Part shown: positions 37,230 through 47,200 of the stretch, in pieces
Layout: every line of letters begins with the position of its first letter
How positions within the stretch are numbered: the first letter of the stretch is position 1
From: Mediterraneibacter gnavus ATCC 29149
Lineage (GTDB): Bacteria > Bacillota > Clostridia > Lachnospirales > Lachnospiraceae
DNA length: 64,000 nucleotides
Assembly: GCF_008121495.1 (NCBI RefSeq)
Contig: NZ_CP043051.1
Location: 2,995,001 to 3,059,000, forward strand
Reading direction: 5' to 3'
Translations under genes and position numbers: made by a program
The notes under the pieces: model-generated
The model's database searches: none
What the model was told of the DNA's origin: nothing
What the model saw: the letters and a program-made list of their open reading frames with translations, nothing else

Positions 37230-39389
37230 ATGAAAGTAATTAAGAAGGATGGAACACTAGAAGAGTATAACGAACAGAAAATTATTAATGCTATTGATAA
37301 ATCTGCACAGAGAGAAAATTTTACATTTTCACAAGATGAATATGGAATGATCTGCAACAGAGTTCTTAACGAGGTTGATGAAGAAGACTTTGAGAATGAT
37401 GAAGTTCCTGTAGGTTTTATTCATAATATTGTAGAAAAAACACTTCTTGATTTGTTTCCAAAAGTAGGATATCAATATCAGCAATATCGTAATTATAAAC
37501 TTGATTTTGTACATATGATGGATACGGTATACGAAAAAAGTCAATCTATTAGATATATTGGAGACAAAAGTAATGCCAATACGGATTCTGCATTGGTTGC
37601 TACAAAAAGGAGTCTTATTTATAACGAATTAAGTAGTGAATTATATAAAAAATTCTTTTTAACCTTAGATGAAAAACAAGCAATGAAGGATGGTTTTATT
37701 TATATTCATGATAGAAGTGCTAGATTGGATACATTTAACTGTGATCTTATGCGTGTTGGAGAAATTATGAAAAATGGGTTTGAAATGGGAAATATTTGGT
37801 ATAACGAACCTAATTATCTTGATACAGCATTTGATGTTATGGGTGATATTGTTTTGAGTACGGCAGCTCAACAATACGGGGGGTTTACAGTCCCAGAGGT
37901 TGATAAAATTTTGTCTCCATATGCAGAAAAATCATATAAAAAATATTACAAAGAATTTATTGACATCGCAAACGAGGTCGAAGCATCAGGGTTTACGGAT
38001 TTATATAACGACGCAGAGAAATTTGCTGTTAATAAAGTGAAAAGAGATTACGAACAAGGTTGGCAAGGAATTGAAATGAAGCTTAATAGTGTCGGGTCAA
38101 GCCGGGGGGATTATCCATTTGTCACGATGACTTTAGGTTTAGCAACAGATAGATTTGGTAAAATGGCTGCTATTACATTATTGAATGTTCATTCTGAAGG
38201 ACAAGGTAAAAACGGTTTTAAACGTCCTGTATTATTCCCTAAAATTGTATTTTTATATGATAAAGAACTTCATGGAGATGGAAGCGAAAAGTATCAAAAT
38301 GCAGATGTATTCAATGCCGGAATTAATTGTAGTAGTAAAACAATGTATCCAGATTGGTTATCATTGACTGGAGAAGGATACGTTCCAGAAATGTATAAAA
38401 AATATAAAAGAGTTGTCAGTCCAATGGGTTGTCGCGCATTCTTGTCCCCATGGTATGAAAAGGGCGGCATGTATCCTGCCGATGAAGGCGACAAGCCTAT
38501 TTTCGAAGGTAGATGTAATCTTGGCGTTGTATCTTTAAATCTGCCAATGATTTTTGCGAAAGCAAGACATGAGTCAAAAGATTTTTATGAAGTGTTAAAT
38601 CAGTATTTGGATCTCATCCGTGGTTTACATAAACGTACATATGATTATATCGGAGAACTTAAGGCAAGTGTAAACCCAGTGGCATTTTGTGAGGGCGGTT
38701 TATACGGTGGAAATTTAAAACCAGAACAAAAGATTAAATCAATCTTGCCACCAATGACAATGAGTTATGGTATAACTGCATTAAATGAATTACAAAGACT
38801 ATATAACGGGAAATCTATTAGAGAAGATGGAAATTTTGCATTAGAAGTCATGAAATATATTCAAGAATATGTTGATAGAATCAAAAAAGAAGACAGTATT
38901 CTATATGCAATTTACGGAACTCCTGCAGAAAGTCTTTGCGGATTACAAGTGGAACAGTTTAGAAAAATGTATGGAATCGTTGAAAATGTATCAGATAAAC
39001 CATATGTTAGCAATAGTTTCCATTGCCATGTTTCAGAGGATATATCTCCGATTGAAAAACAAGATAAAGAACAAAGATTTTGGAATTATTTTAATGGAGG
39101 GAAAATTCAGTATTGTAGATATAATTTAGGATACAATACAGAGGCTATTAAAACATTAGTATTAAGAGCGATGGATAAAGGATTTTATGAAGGCGTAAAT
39201 CTTGCATTGTGCTATTGTGAAGATTGCGGTTATCAACAAGTGGAAATGGATGTTTGTCCAAAATGCGGAAGTTCAATGATTACAAAAATTGATAGAATGA
39301 ATGGATATCTTGGCTTTACAAGAGTGCATGGAGAAACCAGATATAATGAAGCGAAAAATGCTGAAATCGCAGATAGAAAATCTATGTAG
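37230..39389 (+). CDS. nrdD: NrdD, anaerobic (class III) ribonucleoside-triphosphate reductase
   Basis: Makes deoxyribonucleotides with a glycyl radical, so only without oxygen. 719 residues from ATG 37230. N-terminal ATP-cone (about 1-90), catalytic barrel, zinc site CEDCG..CPKCG, and the glycyl radical loop RMNGYLGFTRVHGETRYN (G692 by my count). The N-terminal Cys (SSKTMYPDWL and NCDL segments) look normal. The activating enzyme follows 14 bases downstream. Complete. Confidence 0.94.
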   Translation: MKVIKKDGTLEEYNEQKIINAIDKSAQRENFTFSQDEYGMICNRVLNEVDEEDFENDEVPVGFIHNIVEKTLLDLFPKVGYQYQQYRNYKLDFVHMMDTVYEKSQSIRYIGDKSNANTDSALVATKRSLIYNELSSELYKKFFLTLDEKQAMKDGFIYIHDRSARLDTFNCDLMRVGEIMKNGFEMGNIWYNEPNYLDTAFDVMGDIVLSTAAQQYGGFTVPEVDKILSPYAEKSYKKYYKEFIDIANEVEASGFTDLYNDAEKFAVNKVKRDYEQGWQGIEMKLNSVGSSRGDYPFVTMTLGLATDRFGKMAAITLLNVHSEGQGKNGFKRPVLFPKIVFLYDKELHGDGSEKYQNADVFNAGINCSSKTMYPDWLSLTGEGYVPEMYKKYKRVVSPMGCRAFLSPWYEKGGMYPADEGDKPIFEGRCNLGVVSLNLPMIFAKARHESKDFYEVLNQYLDLIRGLHKRTYDYIGELKASVNPVAFCEGGLYGGNLKPEQKIKSILPPMTMSYGITALNELQRLYNGKSIREDGNFALEVMKYIQEYVDRIKKEDSILYAIYGTPAESLCGLQVEQFRKMYGIVENVSDKPYVSNSFHCHVSEDISPIEKQDKEQRFWNYFNGGKIQYCRYNLGYNTEAIKTLVLRAMDKGFYEGVNLALCYCEDCGYQQVEMDVCPKCGSSMITKIDRMNGYLGFTRVHGETRYNEAKNAEIADRKSM

Positions 39390-39403
39390 TTGGGAGAAAA
39401 TCT

Positions 39404-39952
39404 ATGAATTATCACAATATAACAAAAGACGATATGTTAAATGGAGAAGGATTACGGGTTGTATTGTGGATTTCAGGTTGTAGTCATAGGTGTAGGGGAT
39501 GTCAAAATCCCCAAACCTGGGATTGCAAAAGCGGAATCCAATTTGATGAATCGGCAAAAAAGGAAATATTTGATGAGTTATCAAAAGACTATATTGCCGG
39601 CATTACATTTACTGGTGGCGATCCACTTCATCAAAAAAATCTTGAATCCGTTCTGGATTTGGTTAATGAAATTCGTCTTTCATATCCAGAAAAAACAATC
39701 TGGCTGTATTCCGGATACACATGGGAACAAATCATGTATCCAGTTGTTACTAATGATTTTAATCCAGAAAGAGACAAGTTCCTGAAAATGCGCCGAGAAA
39801 TTGTAAAACAGTGTGATGTACTTGTAGATGGGCGCTATGAAGAAGACAAGAGAGACGTTACATATCACTGGGCAGGCAGTACAAACCAGAGAGTGATTGA
39901 TGTCAAGAAAACATTAGAGCAAGGAAGTGTGATTCTATGGGAGAATCAGTAA
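39404..39952 (+). CDS. nrdG: NrdG, radical-SAM activase of NrdD
   Basis: Generates the glycyl radical. 182 residues, ATG 39404 after TTGGGAGAAA. Iron-sulfur cluster site C26, C30, C33 (GCSHRCRGC), SAM-binding GGDPLH and WLYSGYTWEQ. Paired with nrdD, and overlaps the next gene by 16 bases. Confidence 0.93.
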   Translation: MNYHNITKDDMLNGEGLRVVLWISGCSHRCRGCQNPQTWDCKSGIQFDESAKKEIFDELSKDYIAGITFTGGDPLHQKNLESVLDLVNEIRLSYPEKTIWLYSGYTWEQIMYPVVTNDFNPERDKFLKMRREIVKQCDVLVDGRYEEDKRDVTYHWAGSTNQRVIDVKKTLEQGSVILWENQ

Positions 39953-40212
39953 AAGTAAAAGATATTCTGTATTATGCAAGAATCATTCCTACGGTTGGCA
40001 TATTTGATGTATGCCAACTTATAATCAGAACAGTAAGAAAAGATTATTTTGTTGGATGCGACAAAGTAGACAAACATGCTTATCTATTTAATTATTCTGA
40101 TTTAGGAGAAGTCGTGTTTCACGATCGTAAACAAGCATTAAATAAAGTTCTTGCTGCAGAGGCGAATAATAAAATGAAAATAAGTAAAGAGACATTTTAC
40201 GAGGAGTATTGA
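39937..40212 (+). CDS. Hypothetical protein, 91 residues
   Basis: ATG 39937 overlaps the end of nrdG. The middle (YYARIIPTVGIFDVCQLIIR then FVGCDKVDKHAYLF) is beta-rich. Known only as a phage-type small protein to me; no family recognised. Confidence 0.65.
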   Translation: MGESVKVKDILYYARIIPTVGIFDVCQLIIRTVRKDYFVGCDKVDKHAYLFNYSDLGEVVFHDRKQALNKVLAAEANNKMKISKETFYEEY

Positions 40213-40213
40213 T

Positions 40214-40375
40214 ATGGATGCATTAATTGGTATTGTAGCAGGATTCTTTTTAGGGTCAATTTTTTCTGTTGTAATAATGTCGTTGTGTGTAACGTCAAAA
40301 CGGTCAGACGAATTTTATAGCAGATTTGACAAACAATACGATGATTTCAAAAATAAAGACAAGTCAGAGGAGTAA
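40214..40375 (+). CDS. 53-residue membrane peptide
   Basis: ATG 40214, GAGGAGTATTG just before, 1 base after the previous stop. MDALIGIVAGFFLGSIFSVV is a membrane segment, resembling the small DUF3789-like family; charged cytoplasmic tail. Confidence 0.62.
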   Translation: MDALIGIVAGFFLGSIFSVVIMSLCVTSKRSDEFYSRFDKQYDDFKNKDKSEE

Positions 40376-40381
40376 TAAATT

Positions 40382-40714
40382 ATGAAACAGCTTAAATTAC
40401 ATAGACAATGTACGCATAGTAAATTAACCAATTTTGGATTCAGGAAGTACGGCTTAAATTATAAGCTGTTTCTTCCTCTATATGAGAACAAGTCAAAGAC
40501 AGTAATTGCTGCAGAATTTCTTGTCTCATCTTTAGATAACTATATTGGATATGATGTCATGGATGTGTGTAACGATACATTGTATACAGCATTTTACGAC
40601 AGAGAATATACAAACGAAGAGAAGAACGATATCTATAAAACAGTATATACAAGACTGTCTGACATTATGGATGACATGGTAAAAGCAAAAATTATTAGAA
40701 AGAGAGTGATTTAA
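40382..40714 (+). CDS. Hypothetical protein, 110 residues
   Basis: ATG 40382 after GAGGAG. Basic start KQLKLHRQCTHSKLTNF, acidic middle, basic end. Soluble. No family recognised. Ends 3 bases before dut. Confidence 0.65.
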   Translation: MKQLKLHRQCTHSKLTNFGFRKYGLNYKLFLPLYENKSKTVIAAEFLVSSLDNYIGYDVMDVCNDTLYTAFYDREYTNEEKNDIYKTVYTRLSDIMDDMVKAKIIRKRVI

Positions 40715-40717
40715 TTT

Positions 40718-41236
40718 ATGAGAAAAGTAGCGAAGTTTAGCAAAGTGAGTTTTGAACAGTTTGTAGAAGATTGCAAAGGTATTTTAGGAGATGTCTACAT
40801 TGAAAACAAAATGGAATACTTATCAGAAAAATATAAGAATATTAATATTCCAAAGAGAAGCACAGCATGTAGTGCCGGTCATGATATTAGTACGCCTTTC
40901 AATATTAAAATGACTCCGCATCAAAGTATTACAATTCCAACTGGTCTTAGGTGTGAAATGGATAGAGATTACGTAATGCTGATTTTCCCGCGTAGTAGTC
41001 TTGGGATTAAGAAAGGAATGACGATCGCCAATACTGTTCCAGTTGTAGATGCCGATTATACCTATGCGGATAACGAAGGACATATTTTTATCTGTATTAA
41101 GAACAATGGAGAGGACATGCTTGAATTGGAAGAAGGCGACAAAATTGTCCAGGCTGTATTTGTTCCATTCGGTGTTGCAGATGAAGAAGAAATCACAACT
41201 GAACGCACTGGCGGTATTGGATCAACCGGAAAGTAG
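40718..41236 (+). CDS. dut: dUTPase
   Basis: Hydrolyses dUTP to dUMP, keeping uracil out of DNA and feeding thymidylate synthesis. 172 residues. Trimeric-type motifs in order: AGHDIS (1), PRSSLGIKKG (2), VVDADYTYAD (3), KIVQAVFVPF (4) and the C-terminal RTGGIGSTG (5). Complete. Located with nucleotide genes at the right end of the element. Confidence 0.93.
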   Translation: MRKVAKFSKVSFEQFVEDCKGILGDVYIENKMEYLSEKYKNINIPKRSTACSAGHDISTPFNIKMTPHQSITIPTGLRCEMDRDYVMLIFPRSSLGIKKGMTIANTVPVVDADYTYADNEGHIFICIKNNGEDMLELEEGDKIVQAVFVPFGVADEEEITTERTGGIGSTGK

Positions 41237-41243
41237 GTGATAT

Positions 41244-41429
41244 ATGTTAAGTTACATACTTGTAAACCTAATCATATTATTCATATCAATTAGTATTACT
41301 TTTATTCTTTTTAAAGCGACTGGCGACACAATAGATCGATATGATATTCCATATTTTATAATCAGTGTAATTATGATTTATTGTTTGGTAATACAGTTTT
41401 ATGATATTTTTATTGGAAATATGATTTAA
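41244..41429 (+). CDS. Small membrane protein, 61 residues
   Basis: ATG 41244 after TAGGTGATAT. Two hydrophobic segments (LVNLIILFISISITFILF and FIISVIMIYCLVIQFYDIF). No family recognised. Confidence 0.62.
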   Translation: MLSYILVNLIILFISISITFILFKATGDTIDRYDIPYFIISVIMIYCLVIQFYDIFIGNMI

Positions 41430-41455
41430 TAAATAATTTAGGATGGTGTAATATA

Positions 41456-41638
41456 ATGGAAGAAATGGTATATACAGTTGCTCAAGTTGCAAGTATACTT
41501 CACGTTAATAAAAATTATGTATATGAACTTATTGACAAAGGAATGATTCCTGTATTAAAATTTAAATCGTTCAGAATTAGAAAATCTTCTCTCGAAAAGT
41601 TCCTTGAAAAATACGAATCATATCAGAGCAATGATTAG
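41456..41638 (+). CDS. Excisionase-like helix-turn-helix protein
   Basis: 60 residues from ATG 41456 after TAGGATGG. YTVAQVASILHVNKNYVYEL and FRIRKSSLEKFLEKYE form the MerR/Xis-type winged helix (HTH_17) typical of excisionases encoded next to an attachment site. It is the last gene of the element; the next bases carry arm-type repeats. No integrase follows, the normal xis-int order being broken. Confidence 0.8.
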   Translation: MEEMVYTVAQVASILHVNKNYVYELIDKGMIPVLKFKSFRIRKSSLEKFLEKYESYQSND

Positions 41639-41706
41639 CGTTATAAATGGTATACAGGTTGTGTACATTTTGTGTACCAAAATATAAATACGATAAATAT
41701 TTATGG

Positions 41707-41793
41707 ATACAAATAGATACAAATAAATACGCACAATCTGTGTTAAGTCTCTATTTTCATGGAATTTGAGTACGAATAGATACAAATAAGTAC
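41707..41793. repeat. Arm-type direct repeats at the right end of the element
   Basis: ATACAAATAGATACAAATAAATAC (41707-41730) and GTACGAATAGATACAAATAA..GTAC (41770-41793) match at 21 of 24 positions, 63 bp apart. Integrases bind such repeats beside the crossover. They point to the junction at about 41,794-41,810. Confidence 0.7.
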
Positions 41794-41802
41794 AATAAAA
41801 GC

Positions 41803-41895
41803 TGCGTTTTTGTATTTGGTAACAATCCGATGGTTGGAATGACTGTTGCTGTTGCAGTAGCGATCGAGGAAGCAGCGAAAGAAGGTAAATTCTAA
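41803..41895 (+). pseudogene. Last ~30 codons of an unrecognised chromosomal gene
   Basis: The frame ends at TAA 41893-41895 and reads VFGNNPMVGMTVAVAVAIEE then AAKEGKF, in chromosomal codon style. Open to about 41770 only because element bases are fused to it. Elements often insert in the 3' end of a gene and restore it at the other junction, so the full gene should lie beyond the left end. I do not recognise the family. Confidence 0.5.
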
Positions 41896-41970
41896 GAAAC
41901 AGCGGAAAATCGCAGGTTTTGAAGAGTATAAGGACGTGTAAGAGTGTATAGATAAGTGGTAATTTGCAGA

Positions 41971-42006
41971 CTATTTGCACATTACTTGAACACACCTATT
42001 TGCACA
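41971..42006 (+). repeat. Second short direct repeat beside the junction
   Basis: CTATTTGCACA at 41971-41981 and 41996-42006, 25 bp apart, with a shorter ATTTGCA at 41962. It could be the arm sites of another element that once used this spot. Confidence 0.5.
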
Positions 42007-42023
42007 CAGTTCTAAACTGACAG

Positions 42024-42059
42024 ATGGAGAGTTTATCAATAAGATAGCTCTCCATTTTT
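42024..42059 (+). terminator. Rho-independent terminator
   Basis: ATGGAGAG (42024-42031) and CTCTCCAT (42048-42055) then TTTT. Probably the terminator of the gene whose tail ends at 41895. Confidence 0.8.
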
Positions 42060-42083
42060 GTACGAAAATTCAGAGCATGAGAT

Positions 42084-42863
42084 GTGCATGAAAATCAAAT
42101 TTTACAAAATGGTTCTTTTCGGTGTTATACTAAAATCAGAGATTTAGAGAAGGGGACAGATGTTTCCGATGTGATCGAGATGAAAGATTATAAGGAAACA
42201 TTATCAAGAACAAGAGACGTGATCAAGAAGACTGCTTATGGGGGTAGAATTTGTCGTGTTAGGGATTGAAAATCAGCAGCATATCCATTATGCAATGCCG
42301 CTGAGACACATGATATATGATGCCATGGGCTACTTGAAAGATACACGCAATTATAAAAGATTAGATGTGAAATCGTCAGATCCTGATGAATTTTTATCGA
42401 AAATGCGAAAAGAAGACAGGATGCAGCCGTTTTTTCAGATTATAAAATGAATTTGCTGGAGGTAAGAGATTCTGCAGGATATGCCTTTCGGAATGAAGAT
42501 GTGCAGAGCGCATTTGAGATCACACGAGAAGTATTTGCAGGAAATTTTGCTGGGATCCGGGAAAAATACAGTGATAAGAGAATTAGTTCAGAAGCTCTGT
42601 CTTTGATTGGTCAGATGGCAGGTTCCACAGAACTGATTGAGATGGGAAAATCGATGGAGGTGACGAATATGTGTACCGCATTGGAACGTTTGAAAGCAGA
42701 AGGTGTTGAACAGGGTATCGAACAGGGTATCGAGCAGGGCATGGAAAAAGGGGTAGAAAAAACAGTCATTTCTATGCTGAAGAAAAATTATCCGATTTCT
42801 GAAATTTGTGAGATTACAGAGAAAACAGAAGAAGAGATTTTGAAAATAAAAGAGACACTGTAG
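42084..42863 (+). pseudogene. Broken Rpn-family (PD-(D/E)XK) nuclease gene
   Basis: Three partly overlapping frames (42084-42269, 42238-42450, 42447-42863) together make up the middle and end of a recombination-promoting nuclease/transposase-like protein: VIEMKDYKETLSRTRDVIKK, VLGIENQQHIHYAMPLRHM, then a C-terminal helical domain with the repeated EGVEQGIEQGIEQGMEKG typical of the family. At least two frameshifts and no N-terminal start. Confidence 0.8.
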
Positions 42864-42868
42864 TGTAT

Positions 42869-42899
42869 GGGAGATATCAAAAGGTATCTCCTATTTTTA
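42869..42899 (+). terminator. Terminator after the Rpn remnant
   Basis: GGAGATA (42870-42876) and TATCTCC (42885-42891) then TATTTTT. Confidence 0.7.
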
Positions 42900-42952
42900 T
42901 TGTGCCGAAATTCGGCATAATATGAGTTTTATGAAATGTTATAGAGGTGAAG

Positions 42953-43276
42953 ATGTGTAGTATATATGATAATTTAAGAAAAGGTTTAGGAAATGTATCA
43001 AAAGATAGATGTATATTTATATTTCTTACATTGCTCAGTATTTTTGCAGAGAGCTATTGCTGTGATATACCGGCATTGCCAGGATTTGAATGGTTTATTC
43101 ATCATAGTGAATTTCTAAAAAATATTTCCTATAGCGTTGTGGCAGCGTACATTTTTTATCTGGTACAGTATGTAATATCCAATTATATTCTTGGTAAAAA
43201 GGCATTAAAATTACTAATACCTGTGCGGGGATGGTTTGCCGCAAAAGAGGGGGGATCTATAGACTTGAAGGGGTAA
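42953..43276 (+). CDS. Membrane protein, probably truncated
   Basis: Start at ATG 42953 (GTG 42947 possible), after TAGAGGTG. 107 residues with two membrane segments (IFIFLTLLSIFAESYCC and YSVVAAYIFYLVQYVIS), then stops early at a run that looks non-coding (RGWFAAKEGGSIDLKG). Similar lipid-facing starts occur in larger proteins of unknown function, so this may be a front fragment. Confidence 0.5.
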   Translation: MCSIYDNLRKGLGNVSKDRCIFIFLTLLSIFAESYCCDIPALPGFEWFIHHSEFLKNISYSVVAAYIFYLVQYVISNYILGKKALKLLIPVRGWFAAKEGGSIDLKG

Positions 43277-43631
43277 GATGTCGTCCTTTATGAAACTGCC
43301 ATAAAGGGGACATTGGAACAGGAAAAATTGTATTACAGAAAAAAAGCGGCACCGTTCAATCGTAACCGCAAAATAGAAAGTATCTTTTCAAAATCATCAT
43401 ATATGAGATAATAGGCTCATCATTATAAAGGTAAAAAGGTTTAGTACTCAACTTTTTTGACTAGAGTGTGTTTGAAAAATAAAATTTGCACAAAACATGT
43501 GTTTTTATTCCCTTTTTCATGATAAAATAAAGAAAAAAAGGGGGGATCCAACCGAAATTGGACACAGTCGAGAAGGAGCAAGCACTAAAGCTTATGTTAT
43601 TATAAATCAAAAAAGTGAAGGGAAAACTAAA
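43277..43631. other. Intergenic region with hairpin and tdk promoter
   Basis: CCTTTATG-AAACTGC-CATAAAGG forms a hairpin at about 43286-43308. A promoter lies at 43457-43485. An in-frame extension upstream of tdk is open but has no binding site. Confidence 0.55.
43457..43485 (+). promoter_or_regulatory. Predicted promoter of tdk-lacZ
   Basis: TTGACT (43457-43462), 17 bases, TAAAAT (43480-43485). Confidence 0.55.
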
Positions 43632-44204
43632 ATGGGGAAACTATATTTTCGGTACGGAGCTATGGGCAGCAGCAAGACGGCAAATTTGCTGATGGTTCAC
43701 TACAATTTTCTGGAGAGGGGGAGACGTCCGGTTATTTTGAAGCCAAAACTGGATACAAGAGACGGAGAATATATTGTGAAGTCACGCATTGGCTTACAGG
43801 CGAAGTGCGAATTGATTGAAGAGTTTACGATGAAGCCGGACACGTATGATGCAATCCTGGTGGATGAAGCAAATTTCCTATCATCTGAACAGGTGGAATG
43901 GCTGGCCGAGATCTGTGATCAGTATGATATTCCGGTCTTATGCTATGGGCTGAAGACAGATTTCAGAGGTGTCTTATTTGAAGGATCAAAACGGCTGATG
44001 GAGCTGGCTGATGCGATCGAGGAGCTTCCGATCATTTGCTGGTGCGGAAAGAAAGCACATTTCAATGCCAGAGTTATTGATGGAAAAATGGTAAGGGACG
44101 GAGCGCAGATCGCGCTTGGAGCCAATGATATGTATGTACCGCTCTGCAGGAGACATTTTATGAGTGGAGAGATTAAACCATATCAGACGGTAGAGGAGAA
44201 ATGA
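43632..44204 (+). CDS. tdk: Thymidine kinase
   Basis: Salvages thymidine to dTMP. ATG 43632 after GAAGGGAAAA; 190 residues. P-loop YGAMGSSKT (8-16), Walker B-like ILVDEANFLS, catalytic-loop YGLKTDFRG, and zinc site CWCGKKAHFNAR..CRRHF. Its stop overlaps the lacZ start (ATGA), so the two are translated together. Confidence 0.93.
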   Translation: MGKLYFRYGAMGSSKTANLLMVHYNFLERGRRPVILKPKLDTRDGEYIVKSRIGLQAKCELIEEFTMKPDTYDAILVDEANFLSSEQVEWLAEICDQYDIPVLCYGLKTDFRGVLFEGSKRLMELADAIEELPIICWCGKKAHFNARVIDGKMVRDGAQIALGANDMYVPLCRRHFMSGEIKPYQTVEEK

Positions 44205-47200
44205 GTATGATTATTCAGAGACATTATGAAAATTTGAATATAATGTATGAAAATACAATGCCATATCGGTCCTATTATATTCCGGCCTCTTGCAACATGG
44301 GACCGTTGGTGGAGAACAGAGAAAAATCAGATCGGATGACTTTGCTTAATGGAAAATGGAAATTTTGTTATTTTGACAGTATTTACGATCTGCAGGATGC
44401 GTTTTACGAGGAAGGATATTCACTTGACGGGTTTGAAGAAGTGAATGTCCCCGGAATGTGGCAGAATTATGGGTATGATACGTATCAGTATACCAACGTG
44501 AGATATCCGATTCCGTTGGATCCTCCGTATGTTCCACAGGAAAATCCGTGCGGGGCATATGTGCGGACATTTGAGTATCAGAAGAAGGAAGATGCACCAA
44601 ATGTATATTTAAATTTCGAAGGGGTGGATTCCTGTCTTTATGTCTGGGTGAATGGAACATATGTAGGATACAGTCAGGTGTCCCATGCTTCCAGAGAGTT
44701 TGACATTACAGATCTGGTGAAAAACGGAAGCAATACGCTGGCAGTACTGGTCTTAAAATGGTGTGATGGCACCTACCTGGAAGACCAGGATAAATTTCGG
44801 ATGAGTGGGATTTTTCGGGATGTGTATCTGCTGCAGCGGCCTGATAATGCCATATATGACTATTTCACAACAACCAGGATTGTGGATGGAAACGCAGAAA
44901 TTACTGTGCGGGCAAAGTACTTAAAAGAAGCAGCGCCTGTGAAGATTGCAATTTATGACAAAGAAGGAGTGTTGTGCGTATCCGGGAGACTGCAGGAAAT
45001 ATCGGATGGGGAATATACGCATCAGGTGGTATTGAAAATAGAAGCCCCTAAATTATGGAATCCGGAGCAGCCATACTTGTATACAATGGTCCTGGAAAAC
45101 ACAGGAGAAGTGATTGTTGACCGAATTGGAATACGGGAAATCTCTATCAGAGATGCAGTAGTTTATGCAAATGAGGTTCCGGTCAAATTCAAAGGGGTAA
45201 ATCGTCATGATTCCGATCCGGTAACCGGATTTGTAATCGGAATGGAACAGATGAAAAAAGATCTGCAGATGATGAAAGAGCATAACTTCAATGCGATTCG
45301 AACCAGCCATTATCCGAATGCACCTTATTTTTATCAGTTGTGTGATGAATATGGATTTTACGTGATCGCAGAAGCAGACAATGAAAGTCATGGAACACAG
45401 TCACAATATCTGGAAGATTCCAGTTGGGAAAATATCAGCAAACGATGGAATGAACGGATTGCGGATCATCCTGCGTTTATTCCGGCGACGATGGACCGCA
45501 CCAGGCTTTGCGTGTACAGAGAGAAAAATCGTCCCTGTGTTGTAATCTGGTCCATGGGCAATGAATGTGGATACGGATGTACATTTGAAGAAGCGTTGAA
45601 GTGGACAAAGGAATTTGATCCGTCCCGGCTGACTTGTTATGAAAGTGCTCTTTATAAAAGTGACAGGAGAAGATATGATTACTCCAATATTGATCTTTAC
45701 AGCAGAATGTATCCTGAGTTGGAAGAGATTGAGGAATATATGGAGAAAGGACCGGATAAGCCGTTTCTTTTGATCGAATACTGTCATGCGATGGGGAATG
45801 GTCCCGGGGATTTGGAAGACTATTTTCAGATGATTTACAAGTATCCGTCTCTTTGCGGTGGATTTGTATGGGAATGGTGTGATCATGCAATCTATAAAGG
45901 GCAGGCGGAAAACGGAAAAGCAATGTATTTTTATGGCGGCGATCATAAGGAAGAAGTTCATGACGGAAATTTCTGCATGGACGGTCTGGTATATCCGGAT
46001 CGAACGCCGCACACAGGGCTTTTGGAATATCAAAATGTGTACCGTCCGGCGAGAGTTGTTTCTTTTGAGCAGGAAAGCGGCTGTTTGGTGTTGAAAAATT
46101 ATATGAACGAAGAGGATCTGAAATCCTATATTTACATCAGTTATGAAGTCAGTTGTGATGGGGATGTTTTTGGAAGGGGGCAGGTTGAAATTACGCAATC
46201 CATCTTACCACGTCAGTGCAAAGAGGTGTATGTGGATGTTTCTGTCCCGGAGACTGGAAAGTGTTATTTGAAGATTTTTTATCATCAACGCCAGGATACG
46301 GAGCTGATCTCGCAGGGAACGATCCTGGGGTTTGATGAGATTCTTCTGAAAAATGAGGATGGAAGAAATCAGAAAGCTGTGACACTGCTTAAGACGTTCA
46401 AAACACCGAAAGGAAAAGTGAAGCTGTCAGAAACGGACAGATATATACAGATTAAGTCAGATGATTTTACATATGTTTACAATAAACTGACCGGAATGTT
46501 TGAAGAACTGAACGTAGGCGGAAAGAAGATTCTGGATGCTCCTATGGAGCTGAATATATGGAGAGCTCCTACAGATAATGACAGAATATTAAAACGAAAA
46601 TGGATTGCAGCCGGGTATGACAGAAGTCTGGGAAGAGCGTACAATACACAGTGGAAACGAGAAAAATCAAAACTGGTTCTTCACAGTATTCTGTCTGTTG
46701 CGGCAGTTTCACTGCAGAAAGTGTTGGATGTAGATGCAGTGTGGGAGGTTTTTGATACGGGTGAAATCTGTGTAACAATGCGTGTAAAAAAGGAAATGGA
46801 GTTTCCGGAGCTCCCAAGATTCGGAATCCGGCTTTTTTTGAAGCAGGAATTTAATCAGGTGGAATATTATGGAATGGGGCCCCAGGAGAGTTATGTGGAT
46901 AAATGCAGGGCAAGCAGTCATGGGATTTATCGATCATCAGTAGATGAGATGCACGAAGATTACATCAGACCACAGGAAAATGGGAGCCATGCAGATTGTG
47001 ACTATGTGAAGCTGACAAGCAAAGAACAGAGCGTAACAGTCGTTTCTCCGCATTCGTTTTCTTTTTCAGTATCACCATATACACAGGAAGAACTGACAAG
47101 AAAAGCACATCATTTTGAACTGGAAAAGAGCGGAAGCACGATTGTTTGCCTGGATTACGCCCAGAATGGAATCGGATCAAACAGCTGTGGACCGAAACTT

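Larger units (their letters stand above)
1..41800. mobile_element. Large integrated phage- or plasmid-like element (left end outside window)
   Basis: AT-rich DNA with many tiny genes, several repressor/operator switches, an excisionase-like protein at the right edge, a candidate origin and phage-style nucleotide-metabolism genes. At about 41.8 kb gene size, codon use and base composition change to a chromosomal style. No virion or conjugation genes are visible, so it could be the early region of a prophage, a phage-plasmid or another integrative element. The exact right end is not fixed because the left attachment site is not in view. Confidence 0.7.

Noticed and set aside
1..41800. Typical tailed-phage or conjugative element
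   Set aside because: No terminase, portal, capsid, tail, relaxase or VirB4/TraG-type gene in this part, so neither label is supported yet.
45401..46198. 265-codon minus-strand frame inside lacZ
   Set aside because: Lies fully within the beta-galactosidase gene, whose domains are intact; it is a shadow frame.
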